Shown: in pieces, positions 32,981-43,772 of the stretch | Layout: every line of letters begins with the position of its first letter | How positions within the stretch are numbered: the first letter of the stretch is position 1 | DNA from: Sphagnum compactum | Lineage: Eukaryota > Bryophyta > Sphagnopsida > Sphagnales | Reading direction: 5' to 3' | Assembly (NCBI GenBank): GCA_965153455.1 | Contig: OZ234494.1 | Coordinates: forward strand, 5,828,001 to 5,892,000 | Length of the DNA: 64,000 bases | The notes under the pieces: model-generated | What the model was told of the DNA's origin: nothing | The model's database searches: none | What the model saw: the letters and a program-made list of their open reading frames with translations, nothing else | Program-made: the position numbers and the translations under genes

Positions 32981-34273
32981 AGAGGAGCTCTTCCCCCTCC
33001 CTATGAACAAGACAATTTAGTGCCAAATCCAAAGCACCAATACGAATCAAACTGAATTTGCTCAGATGCAATAATAGTCCTGTGCATAACAATAGTTCTC
33101 AGCACCTTTCATGAAGTCTGGAAACAAGCAGGCTTTTTCTCTGTCACACCCGAGTGTGTAGTATATATATATATGCACACGGATTGGGCTTCTTTCTTGG
33201 CTAACACTGAGGACTTGTAAGTACTCACTTGCCCATCGAGGAAGAATTTTACCAGCCTGTGTGCTTTTTTTTTGGGGGGTCAATTTTGTGACGAAGTCAA
33301 AGTGGTGATGATCCGAAGGAGGAAGATTTTAAGTCAGATTTGGGCTACAAGCTAAATAAGAAAGTAAATTTATTTTTTGATAAAATTTCTATTTTTTTGG
33401 CTACATACTTGAACCGTCATGAATAGAAATGTGGTGTGCTTTTCACTAAAATGCTGGTTGAATCATGGCTATTGGAATGTTTTTGTTGATGGGATATAAT
33501 CCTGGGTTGGGTGATCTCAAATTGTTTTTGGTGATTTGAAAATTTAAAACACACATGTTTTGTTGTTGTAGTTTTTTTTTTTTGTGTTATGCAAGTTCTT
33601 TTTTTGCACAATTTTTTGTTGTGTTTTGCTTTTTGTTTTCTAAGCTTGGATTTTTTTTTTATTATAGATGAGTCGTATTGGTTTGGATATGGTGTACCAT
33701 TCAAGACATTTCTATGTTGTGTTATATATGTAGCGACAATGATGTTTGTAGGCACTAATATAGGAACACACAACGAGGTTTCGAATGGATGGCACATTGG
33801 TTCGTGTTACATCACATAATCCCAATCCATAAATACATTAATATTTTATTACAAGGTTGAGAAGGGTCTAATAAAAATAGTTTGTTTTTCTTTTATTATG
33901 GTTTATTGGCCAATTTTCTTCTATTTAGTTGAATTGGCTTTGAGAAATGAGCTTACAACTTCACACTTGACACAAAACATCTTCTCAAAATTTAGGAGTC
34001 CATGTCCTTAATTGTTAAGTATTTGCTATTAAAATGGATTTACAATGATGTATTATTTTTAATCTTGAATTTGAGTTAGATCAATAAGATATCCTTAAAA
34101 ACATCCCTAGCATCTTTGTTGTTTCATGCCCAATTTTTCGTTATCTTTAAAGTTAGCCACACTAGGATGAAACCCCATAATTACGAATGAACACCAAAAG
34201 CTCATCTTGAAGTTTTTATCAAATCAAGAGCTTAACAAGCCTACCTATAAATTCTCATGGAAAATTTCATTCA
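32981..34273. other. AT-rich intergenic DNA
   Basis: No gene was recognised. Long T and A runs are frequent. A weak relative of the AGCCAAATTTGGCT repeat may lie at about 33,335-33,370. Confidence 0.4.
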
Positions 34274-34751
34274 TCACCAAAAACATGAATTGTTTACAAC
34301 CATTGTCAACATGAAACAACTTTCAAATCCAAGATGGAACTTATGGTTGTGAATCCAATTGGAGATATTAGTGAATTGGAAAGTTCCCAAGATAACTTCC
34401 CCTTCCTTCAATGTGACAAAGAGTTTTCCTTTCAAGAGCAACCACATTTCCTTCACACTCTTTGACTCGATGGGTTTCAAAATTTGATTATTCATAATTT
34501 CCTTCATCTTTAAGTGCAAAATCACCATCCAAAACAATGATCTTGATCCTTGCATTAGCTTCTAACCACTTAGACGCAACTAGGCTTAAATTGACATGCC
34601 ACAACAGGATATGAATTGTTGATCCATCCTCTCCTTCAATTTTTGACCCTACAATTAAGGTTCGGGACAACCTATTTTTTAAGTTGAGTTGCAAAATTAT
34701 TTCATCAAGGGACCTTGAATCCTCCTTGGTAACAAAACATGCACACGACAC
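34274..34751 (-). pseudogene. CBP60-like calmodulin-binding protein fragment
   Basis: Read on the minus strand, two adjacent frames reproduce the conserved core of plant CBP60 proteins in order. The first gives LQLNLKNRLSRTLIVGSKIE and continues GEDGSTIHILL, then KIIVLDGDFALKDEGN, and stops near 34,488. The second frame takes over with LLKGKLFVTLKEGEVILG and TFQFTNISNWIHNHKFHLGF to about 34,274. CBP60 members show matching GSKIEGEDGxxIxVxL, VVVLEGDF, LLTGDxxVTLKEGVGTLG and FTDNSSWxRSRKFRLG blocks (recalled, not aligned). A frameshift between the blocks, missing flanking exons and AT-rich surroundings mark it as a decayed fragment. CBP60s are plant immune and calcium-linked transcription regulators. 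Confidence 0.7.
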
Positions 34752-37700
34752 ATATCAACAAACATCTTAAACATTATTTCATCCTTAACAACTAGTGCAT
34801 GGAGAAACCAATATGCTAGTTGCCCAATCTTTTAAAATTGAAGTAGACACAACATTCTAACATTAAGATGTGTACAACATAAAAATCAAAAAGTTGGATG
34901 ATGCATACTCTTTACACTATGTTAATCCTTGTTGAGACTTCACCATGCATAACATCTTCACAAGAAATGTGCTCTTGTGCAAACATTTATGAGAGCAAGC
35001 TCTTTGAAACTTTCACAAGAGATGGAATCTCATTAAGAAAAAAATGATTTTAAATTGAATCCTAAACCCAAGGCATCTAGTGCATGCATAGGGGTATCGC
35101 TTGTTCCAAGGATAGCCTTACTAAATCATTGTAAGAAAACATACTAATCAACAAGAATGACGAGAAAAAAAATTCATGTGAAATCACAAAATAGAGAAAA
35201 TTTTGAATCCAAGGAATAATATTTCTTATAGAGTTTCAACTCTGGTTGGGAAATTTGTGAAACATGCAAAGTGAAACTCCTCTTTTATTTGCATTAAAAC
35301 ATTGTTATTTATCACTTATGATAAACTTGCATCATGATTCTTCAAATAATGAAAATCATGGTATGACAAAATTACATGAGAAGATTGGTAATGAATAAAA
35401 AATGAAATAGATAATTAAACCATAGTCAAAGAAATTATGTTCATAAGAATCTCAAAGCATGAGACTAACCACATTGGATGACAACAATTCAAAGTTTGGT
35501 AATGGCTTTTGGTTATTATCCACCTTCATCGCTTCCATAATAAACACCATGTAAAAGGAAGAATATTAACAACAAACTCTAGGTTCAAAATGTAAAGGTC
35601 ATTTCTTTCACATGAATAAATTAGGAAATAATTTGAACAAAGGGGTCCATTCACAATTGGGGTACCAAAAAAAGGAAAAAGGACTCCAAAATTTTGTTAG
35701 GGCTACTTTCTACAACTACCATTTATATGAAACAAATTTAAGTAAAAACAATTAAATAGTCCACAATACGATAATTCATGCGGTTGTGGTGATTTTTCAC
35801 ATGTGTAGATAATTGTGCATGAATATTTTGCTTTACAATTTTAAACACAACAAATGTCAAAATGAGTTTTTTAATCAACTAAACATGTTTTTCTGCATGA
35901 TTGTTTCCTGCACACGTGACTTGCATCTAGAATTAAATTTTTTGAACCTAATGAATTAAAAAAATAGCCAAATGATTTAATAAAGGCATCATTTCCCTTG
36001 TAGCCCTTTGTCTCAAAATTTCAAAATTTTGAATTTTTCATATGATTTATTTTTTCATCAAATTAACCTAATGAACATGTAGTTGCATAAAAGGAAGCAT
36101 GATTTTCTTGTACAAATAATATGAAATCAATTGCATCATTTTATAAAAATATATAATATGAAAATTTGATTGTAAATCAACCACGGACTCAAAAAGATTT
36201 TATACAACATCCAATTTATTATTGAATTTTAAAAGTTATTTTCTCAATATTCTAATAGTAGGAACACAATAATACACCATAGTTGCAACATATCAAACAC
36301 TATGAAAATTTAAAAGATTGTCCTTTGTAATCCTTTTTCGATTAGTCACTCCTTTTTAAAACCCTAGTTGTGGATGAGCCCAAAGATGTATGTTTTGGCT
36401 TCACAAATATTGATATGAGAAGAAACGCTACAACACAAGAAACAATATATTCCTTCACCTCTCTCTCTCATCTCATACTCTAATTAACCACCTCCTATTT
36501 CTACCAAGTTGTACTCACCTTGCTTTCATTTTATGCCTCTCACCTTTCTATATGTCTCTTTCTTTACACATGGATGATGGATTTTTTGTTCTTACACCTT
36601 CACATGAACATTCACCACAAAAACAACAGAACACACAAAAAACCTTCACACATGAATCCTCTCACATCATTCACATCAAAGATATATGTGATAGACACCA
36701 AATTTATTTGACCTTTAAGTTTTGGTGCAAAATCAAGTTTGGTGCCCCATTGGTTTTCGTTTTTGCAATTTTTGTTTCAAATTATGAATTTTGATAGGTT
36801 ATTGTGAACCAAACTACGGTTTTCAACATTGAGTTTTTGTGACTTTAGAAATAACTTTACTAATGTCCTTGAAACATTTGCAAATAATTTTTTGAATTGA
36901 AAATTGTGTGAAATTACAACATACAAATTTCAACGACTCTAGATATATGAATGTTTCACAATATGAACCTTGGATCAAAGGTCACTATGTTAGGTGAACA
37001 CAGGCCCATGTTTGCTTGACCTCAAAATCTCAATGTCAAATGTTGTGACATAAATTTCCAATGCATTGGAACTTTGAAAGACCATGACTTGAATTCAATA
37101 ATGAACTTTGATTCAATGAAAGGCATTATATATTTTCAATATTCTTGGTTTTAGATACTAATTTGAAATGAAAACTTGAACACTTCCAAATTAGAGGTTT
37201 TGGAATAAAAAATGATATAATGTCTATTATTAAAAAAAAATTATTCAAATTTGTCAAGTAAGTGGACTAGCAACCATCTACAACATTGCTGAACCAAATT
37301 TAGATAGATCTCAAGCAAAAAATAGGGTTTAGTTTTTCAGATCTTGCTTTGTTTTGGCGACCTCCATGACCTCAAGATCTAAATGTGGTGACCTTTGGAT
37401 TTTTTCGCTCATCATGTGGCAACTTGGGCCCATATTTTTCTTAAAAAACCTTGAGTACCATAACGTTTTTTTTTTTTTTTTGCCAAGTTATGAAAATTTG
37501 CCAAAAACAAACACTATTGCTATTATGTAATCATCAATTACGAGACATGGAAATTGGCATGGTTTTTTGTCCACATGTATCCAATGATATACTAAGAATA
37601 TGAATGGTAAATATTGTAATCAATTACAATTAAAGTACAAAGTTACATACCTTTTTAGTCATTCCTTTTTTCATGGGATAGTAAAATTCAAATATAAAGC

Positions 37701-39464
37701 AAGAGAAGCTCCTCCTTCTTGTCCTTGTCAAAAGTTAATATGAAATAACTATACATTAAATTTAAACAAGGGGAGGACCAAAATATTACGCCTAAAACTT
37801 GGGGTTTATTTGTGGTCATTGCTTTCATTTTCAAACATTACTTAATGATTCCACTCAAATTGATTTTCAAGCAAATAGGGCCTTAAAATATGTTATTTGA
37901 AAGCTTATCAATATGTTCAATCATGAGATTCAAAATCAATTGGCAATTGGTCAAACACTAGACTATGCAAAATGCAAAATGCACTAACACATGCAAAATT
38001 TGGGTGTAATATAATACGTTAAGAAGATGAATAATCTTGTGTTGAATCGTGAAAGTTTTGTGTGTTGGATAGTTAGTGGGTTATTGCCAAATGTGCAATT
38101 AAATTATGAAGAAGCAATGTTTTGAATTTAATACCAATTGAAAAGGTCACTATGATCCAAAGCTGTTGAAAAGGATGATGTGAAATCCTTTTATTCTTTT
38201 GTGCTCAATCAAAAGATGAAAATTGCTCTATGTAGGACAATTAAGTTATTATTATTTATTTATTCCAAATTTTATTAACAAAAATGTTGAGAGAATGAAA
38301 AACACATGAACAACCTAATTTTCAAATGTAAATGAATTTTACATTCACTCTTACTATAGTCACATCGAGATATTTTCATATTGAGCTTAATTTCTTAGAA
38401 CCGTAGAAGATGGGAAATTCAAATTTACAAGATGAAATCCTTTTTTGACACACGAGTTTTCATAGATCTTGTGAAAGTTTGTAATTTGGTGGCAAAAATT
38501 TAAGTTGAATAACTCAATATTGGACATAACATTAGGAACGCTTAAACCTATTGATTAAAAATAGAATTATATACTTACAAAGAATGCAAATGATTCTAAA
38601 AATCTACTTATAAGATTGAATTTTTTTTCCTATCCGTAAAATTGTTTTACATTGAATGCTTTTGGTTGAGTAATCAAAGACGAAACAGTTTTTGAATATT
38701 GTGCATTAATTTTTAAATTCTAATTTATTTCAACAAGTTTTTCTTTATTTAGTTTTTTTCAAATGCAAGTAGTTATGAAATCTACTTGTTTGTAGAATGA
38801 ACTTTTGTAAAGTACATGTCAAGTGTGTTCAAATAAATCAAAATTTAGATTACAATTTTTTTTCCTTTTTTCCTTGTGCCATTTAAATAAAAACTAAAAT
38901 GTAATTTATAACAAAGCTTGCCTTCCAAAAAATTTATGGCAAGGAATCTATCTTGGAGGATGCATTTAATTTTGCACCCTAATGTTAAGTTGTGAAGCAT
39001 AGCTTCAAAAGCTCATACTATGGTGCATCATCATACAAAACTTAACATCTTTTAGATTGACCATAGATATGTTATGTCTATCAACAGGGCTTCATGCTTT
39101 CCATAGGAACTCATATCGAGATGCTTCAAAAGAGAAAGGATGGGTATAATTTATGAAACCCAAGTGCAAGAATGATGAATTGAAATTGATGATGATGATG
39201 ATGGCAAAATGTCATGTCACAAGGCATAAATCTACTCTCAACAAATGTTTTACTATTCCATGAGGATGAGATCAAAGGCCATTTTAGCTTTCATCTCTAA
39301 TCCACTTTTGCAATGTAGTAATATACTTTTGTAAAATTTTGCACAACGAGCACATAAAACAATAAACTACATTCTCAAACTACCCAGCATTACACAATGT
39401 CACTTAAGTTTTTCATTCATGAAACCGAATTTCCGTGAAAAAAACTCATAACTCAGGCTTTTTG
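34752..39464. other. AT-rich intergenic DNA without recognised genes
   Basis: This 4.7 kb is about three-quarters AT by eye. No frame resembles a known family. A diverged relative of the dispersed repeat (GTAAGTGGACTAGCAACCATC) occurs near 37,258. It may be old transposon sequence decayed beyond recognition. Confidence 0.45.
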
Positions 39465-39800
39465 TTGGCCTTGCCTACTTACTACCAAGGCAAGAAGGAT
39501 ATTGTGTTTAGATTCATTATAGAGTATAGTAGCTTAAGGGATTTTGGCCCCTAGGTAATAATGGGTCTATTTTTTATATGAGGATTTTTGAAAGATGATA
39601 TTTTGGCTTGTGTTGAAACTTGAGATTAGTTATAATAGAGTTATAATAATATCTTGAAGGATTTTGGTTTCTTTTAGAGCATTTTTTTATGATTATAATT
39701 CTTGCATGGTGAAATATTTGAGTTTTCATAGTTCTTCTTTTGCCTTAAGATACCTTTCAATGTAAAATGGCAAGGCCACAGTGTGACACACACACCCCTT
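39465..39800. repeat. Second solo arm of the long-inverted-repeat family
   Basis: From TTGGCCTTGCCTACTTACTA to CACAGTGTGACACACACACC it follows the left arm at 28,737-29,055 almost throughout, in the same orientation. No opposing arm is adjacent. Confidence 0.85.
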
Positions 39801-39823
39801 GTTTTTCTTTAGTTTGATGAGGT

Positions 39824-39900
39824 AAGTGGTCTGGCAATCATCCACAAGAAGGACTTAAGCCAAATTTGGCTACAGGTCAGACAGGAAAGTGGAAAGCAAA
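39824..39900. repeat. Dispersed repeat with AGCCAAATTTGGCT palindrome
   Basis: GGTCTGGCAATCATCCACAA followed by GAAGGACTTAAGCCAAATTT and GGCTACAGGTCAG matches related copies at about 14,148-14,215 (plus) and 56,300-56,360 (minus). Confidence 0.7.
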
Positions 39901-40533
39901 TTAGGAATCCTGTGATGATCTGGTAGCTTATGATCTCTGGTAGCTTATTGTGCTTTCACCAGATCTACAAGCTTGAGCAATTTGGGCAAATGGTTGGGTG
40001 CAGATGGAATTCAGATATATCATGGTGGAAGATCGGACTCACCCAGTGTTGATGTCAATGGAGACTTGCTATGGTTTTTCCATTGTTGGGGAAAACACGT
40101 GCCCCGTTTGTAACGCTGCTCCATTGCCATACGAAGAAAGGTTGCAAATGACAACCTTTGTGCCTGTAGTTATTATAGAAGATAGTCTTGGCCACAGCTA
40201 GAGTTTTAAGAAATACCCAAGTTTGCTTGATTTGGAACATCGCATTATAAAGCAAAAAAGCTTTGGAATCTTACAAATCTCATGCTAGTGATAACAAATA
40301 GGGTGTGGGCCTTGATCTTGAGCCAACTAAAAACTAGGGTTTTGCTGTCAGTGCCTCCTAGTATTGACAATTGATCTCAGACCATTTGGGGTTAAGGTGC
40401 AGAGGATTGTGGTAGAGAGAGGGAGGAGACGAGGATCAATTGAAGTCTAGAAATGAGAGTCCTGGCTTTTGGTGGCCCTCGATGCACACAGGGTTTCAAG
40501 AATTGCAGTAGGAATGGGAGGTAGTTCAGTCGG
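39901..40533. other. 3' flank of the transporter gene
   Basis: Includes the likely 3' untranslated region of the minus-strand transporter. A small open frame around 40,000-40,200 has no recognisable relatives. Confidence 0.4.
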
Positions 40534-41652
40534 TCACCTGGACGAGTCCACCACAATGGGCTTGGTTTCTTCATCAAGTGCACTTGGCTTGTCGTAGCCT
40601 GGTCCTCCTCCTCCTCCTCCTGTGAGCTGTAGCGTTGCCTCTTCATCATCATCATCTTTAACTGTTGTTTTGGTGGTTGCGGGACTGAGTTGGGTCTTGA
40701 TAGATTGGGTTGTTGTCGTGGATTGCTGATACAAAACACCTCCAACAATGGTGAAGAGAAGGCAAATCAAGCCTGGGAAACTAGCGTGCTTGTCCCATAT
40801 CAACACATTGATGACCACTGTAAGCAGCTTGTTGACAACTCCGGTAACTGTGAATGCGGTTGCTGAGATTGCCTTCCGTGCAGCAAATCCAAAGAAACTT
40901 ATTGCTAATCCGAAGAGGCACGAAAGCGCCACCGCAACGAACGACACACTCCAAGGTCTTACCTCTAGAAACATGGCATCGGCGATGTCTTTGTACTCCC
41001 CCATGGCAACCCAGAAGAAGGGAGATAGCATGAGAGACAGCAAGTTATTGTACAACACAAAACCCCACGTATTGAGCCCAAGATCCATCACAATGTGCTT
41101 GATGTAAACCATTTCAGTGCAGATGGTGACAAGATAGGCAAGCGCCCAGGAGTAAGCCGTCAGTGTAAAGGCGGAGTCTGTAATCACATAACCCACAGCT
41201 CCCGCGAGAATCACTACCAGAGAACCAAAGGTATACTTGGAAGGTAACGCTTGTTTTCGGAATGCAGAGTCTGCGAGAGCTACCAGTAGAGGCGTGGATG
41301 ATCTGAACACGATGAAGGTGTCGACATTGGCGTGTTTCAATAGATTTGTGTTGGTGAAAATTGCGAGGTAGAAAACGAAAGCTGCTGGGAGAAACTTCTT
41401 AGCCGTGCTCCAGACGAAAGGATCGTGATCGATAAGACCGATCTTTCCTGCCGTCCAGACTCCAAGCACACTCGTCGCGTATTGCAGTGCCGTCAGAAGC
41501 CCCGGAAACGGAAAATACGTGATTGCGTACTTGTTGATCACAGCGAGCAAACTGGAGCAGAGCGCGTATCCTACCACCACTGTGACTGTTCCGTAGGTCT
41601 TGATATCCCCTCTGGCTTTCATTGTGTACCAGATCTTGTCTCTTCGTCTCAT
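40534..41652 (-). CDS. Golgi nucleotide-sugar (GDP-sugar) transporter, GONST3/GONST4 type
   Basis: This is a drug/metabolite-transporter superfamily protein expected in the Golgi membrane, exchanging a GDP-sugar for GMP. The Arabidopsis relatives GONST3 and GONST4 are linked to glycosphingolipid/GDP-mannose and GDP-L-galactose use. It is one uninterrupted exon of 372 codons. Family marks are VVGYALCSSLLAVINKYAIT near the start, FPGLLTALQY, AKKFLPAAFVFYLAIFTNTN, HANVDTFIVFRSSTPLLVA, LAGAVGYVITDSAFTLTAYS, WGFVLYNNLLSLMLSPFFW, and SATAFTVTGVVNKLLTVVIN with VLIWDKHA, typical of the nucleotide-binding end. About ten hydrophobic segments are visible. The tail is acidic and glycine-rich (DDDDEE, GGGGGG). 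ATG at 41,650-41,652 is the first in frame; a second at 41,620-41,622 would give a start nearer to relatives. Which GDP-sugar it carries cannot be decided. Confidence 0.93.
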   Translation of the reverse strand: MRRRDKIWYTMKARGDIKTYGTVTVVVGYALCSSLLAVINKYAITYFPFPGLLTALQYATSVLGVWTAGKIGLIDHDPFVWSTAKKFLPAAFVFYLAIFTNTNLLKHANVDTFIVFRSSTPLLVALADSAFRKQALPSKYTFGSLVVILAGAVGYVITDSAFTLTAYSWALAYLVTICTEMVYIKHIVMDLGLNTWGFVLYNNLLSLMLSPFFWVAMGEYKDIADAMFLEVRPWSVSFVAVALSCLFGLAISFFGFAARKAISATAFTVTGVVNKLLTVVINVLIWDKHASFPGLICLLFTIVGGVLYQQSTTTTQSIKTQLSPATTKTTVKDDDDEEATLQLTGGGGGGPGYDKPSALDEETKPIVVDSSR

Positions 41653-41988
41653 ACAAAGAAGAACAAGCCAGCCACCACTCCCCCGCGACGACGACTCCCT
41701 CGGATGATGAATCCGCGGATTCGGAAGAGAGCAAGCAGTCGAGAGCAGCACGAGGAGTCAAGAAAGAAAGAACGGGCTTAGAATTTTCTATTGACAAAAT
41801 TTCTTGTCAATTATTCCTTCCTATCGGAAACCGAGTTTCTTCGCTTGCAAAGATCGACAGCAAATCTGAAGATCAAGCTGGAAGCTGCTGTGGGCAATGA
41901 TCGCAGTCCACAGATCACAGCAGCAGGTCATCGATCACTAAGAAATCACTGCTTCTTGCAATGGACTTTAGAACAACTCAAATCTCTT
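41653..41988 (-). promoter_or_regulatory. Proximal leader/promoter of the transporter
   Basis: The region lies immediately 5' of the transporter start on the minus strand. The frame remains open upstream without an ATG, so it probably is 5' untranslated leader. Confidence 0.35.
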
Positions 41989-42400
41989 CAAGAAACCGAG
42001 TTTGCACTTGCTCTCTGCACTAGACTCCCGTAGAATCTCAACTCAAATTTCTTCAAGAAACCTGCGACACTTTCTTTCTGCACTAGAATCCCGTAGAATC
42101 TCAACATAAATTTCGTCAAAAAACCTCTGCACTTGCTCTCTGAACGAGAATCCCCGTAGAATCTCAACTCAAATTTCTTCAAGAAACCTCTGCACTTGCT
42201 CTCTGAACTAGAATCGCGTAGAATGTCAACTCAAGTTTCTTCAAGAAACCTCCGGCACTTGCTCTCTGAACTAGAATCCCGTAAAAGAACTCAAATCTCT
42301 TCAAGAAACCTCCACAAGGTCTTGAAACTTGCTCTCTGAACTTGAATCCAGCACAAGAACTCTTCAAATTTCTTTCTCAAGAAACCTCTGCAAGTGTTGA
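41989..42400. repeat. Seven-copy ~63 bp tandem array with TTCAAGAA palindromes
   Basis: Copies are marked by CAAGAAACC (or CAAAAAACC) at 41,989, 42,054, 42,117, 42,180, 42,242, 42,302 and 42,378. The unit reads roughly ACTCAAATTTCTTCAAGAAA then CCTCTGCACTTGCTCTCTGA then ACTAGAATCCCGTAG. Five copies keep the perfect palindrome TTCAAGAA (TTCnnGAA). The array lies 0.3-0.75 kb upstream of the transporter ATG. Confidence 0.88.
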
Positions 42401-43620
42401 TCTCTGAAGCACGTAGAATCGGACCTTTGCTGCCTCTGGAGTGTCCAATACTATCTACAAGACGCTTATAACCACGACGCGTCTCTCTCTCTCTCTCCGA
42501 TCTACTTCAAAAATAAGTTCAAGGAACAACCTTTTTCTCGAGCAAAGGATTAACAGATCTATATTGCTACAGTTTGTCACAAGCTTAACTCCTCACGATC
42601 GATCTGCGTTTCTCTCTATATATATAAATATCTATATATCTGCTAAGCGAAACTTTCGCAACAGTTCTTTTACTATAACTTGTACAAGTCCTCCGTTGAC
42701 CTGCAGCAACATGACAACATGTGTTTTACCAACAACAATGGCAGCAGCAAAGTTGTGAAAGGCTTAATACCACCACGTCTCCGATGATGATAATGATGAT
42801 CAGGCGAAGATTAAGAAAAACAATGAATCAATCTCACAATGACGTCGGTGGACAAGTTTGATGCAAAAAAACTCCTTGATCCCGCAGCAGATTGTCTGAT
42901 TGATTGATTGATTGATTGATTTCAAATGACCTCTGGAAGAAGAAATGAGCCAAAGAACGAGGGAATCAGTACAAGATTAGGCTGGTTTTTGCATCGAAGT
43001 CTGCAGGAAAAAAATCGATTTCTTGAAATCTGAAATAATTCCTATTTATCAACAACTTCAAGCACGCAAATCCTCCATTTACTACTTGCGATTGGCTGCA
43101 ATCATCAAAATTATTGTAAATTGCACAAAAAGCGAGAAACAAGGAAATCAGTCCAAGAACAGGCTGGTTTTTGCATCAATCTTTGCCTAAAAAAACCAAA
43201 AGAAAAATTTAAAAATCTGGGGGGAAAAAAAATCCTATTTCTTAAATAATTCAAGCACGAAATTTCTCATTTTCTAATTGCGAAAATATGCTGCAAATCA
43301 TCAACATTATTAATGCAAATTGTAAAACGCAAAGAAACACTGTTTGCACTAGAGCGACAGCAAACGCAACGCTCCTCTCTTCCTCATCATTTCCCGAAAG
43401 CGTTTCCGAGAGGGTGAAATCAACGGTCGTCGTTTGCTTCTGGGGTTCCAATCCAACGGTCCAAAATTTCCTACCTGCAATTAGGTTTTCCTGAGATTAC
43501 TTGAAAACGCCGAGCGTTCGATTTCCTATTATTATCTAGTCACATGATCGACGGCTCAGTTTGATCCACGACATCCAAAAGGGGATTTTCTCTGAAACAG
43601 GTTAATGAAACAAACCTTGC
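42401..43620. other. Distal upstream region of the transporter
   Basis: Contains (CT)n at 42,482-42,497, a TATATATAAATA-like tract at about 42,618-42,640 that could be a minus-strand TATA region, and (TGAT)n at 42,900-42,921. No gene was recognised. Confidence 0.4.
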
Positions 43621-43747
43621 ATTATTATTCAATTTTTATATTAAACAGATTTATTTATTTATTTATTATTTGAAAAAAAAAAAAAAAAAAACTCTTTGGC
43701 CATTTGTGCCATGTTTAGACTTCAGTTGTCTTTTTTGCGACTTTTGG

Positions 43748-43772
43748 GGGGGGGGGGGGGGGGGTGGGGGGG
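43748..43772. repeat. Long poly-G tract
   Basis: An almost pure G run of about 25 bases with a single T, close after a poly-A run of about 19 at 43,672-43,690. It could form a G-quadruplex or be an assembly-error-prone site. Confidence 0.8.

Noticed and set aside
39998-40201. Small plus-strand frame with CPVC
   Set aside because: One CxxC pair is not enough for a zinc finger, and no other family feature is visible.
41989-42400. Regularly spaced repeats that could look like a CRISPR array
   Set aside because: The units are contiguous tandem copies with no unique spacers, in plant nuclear DNA.
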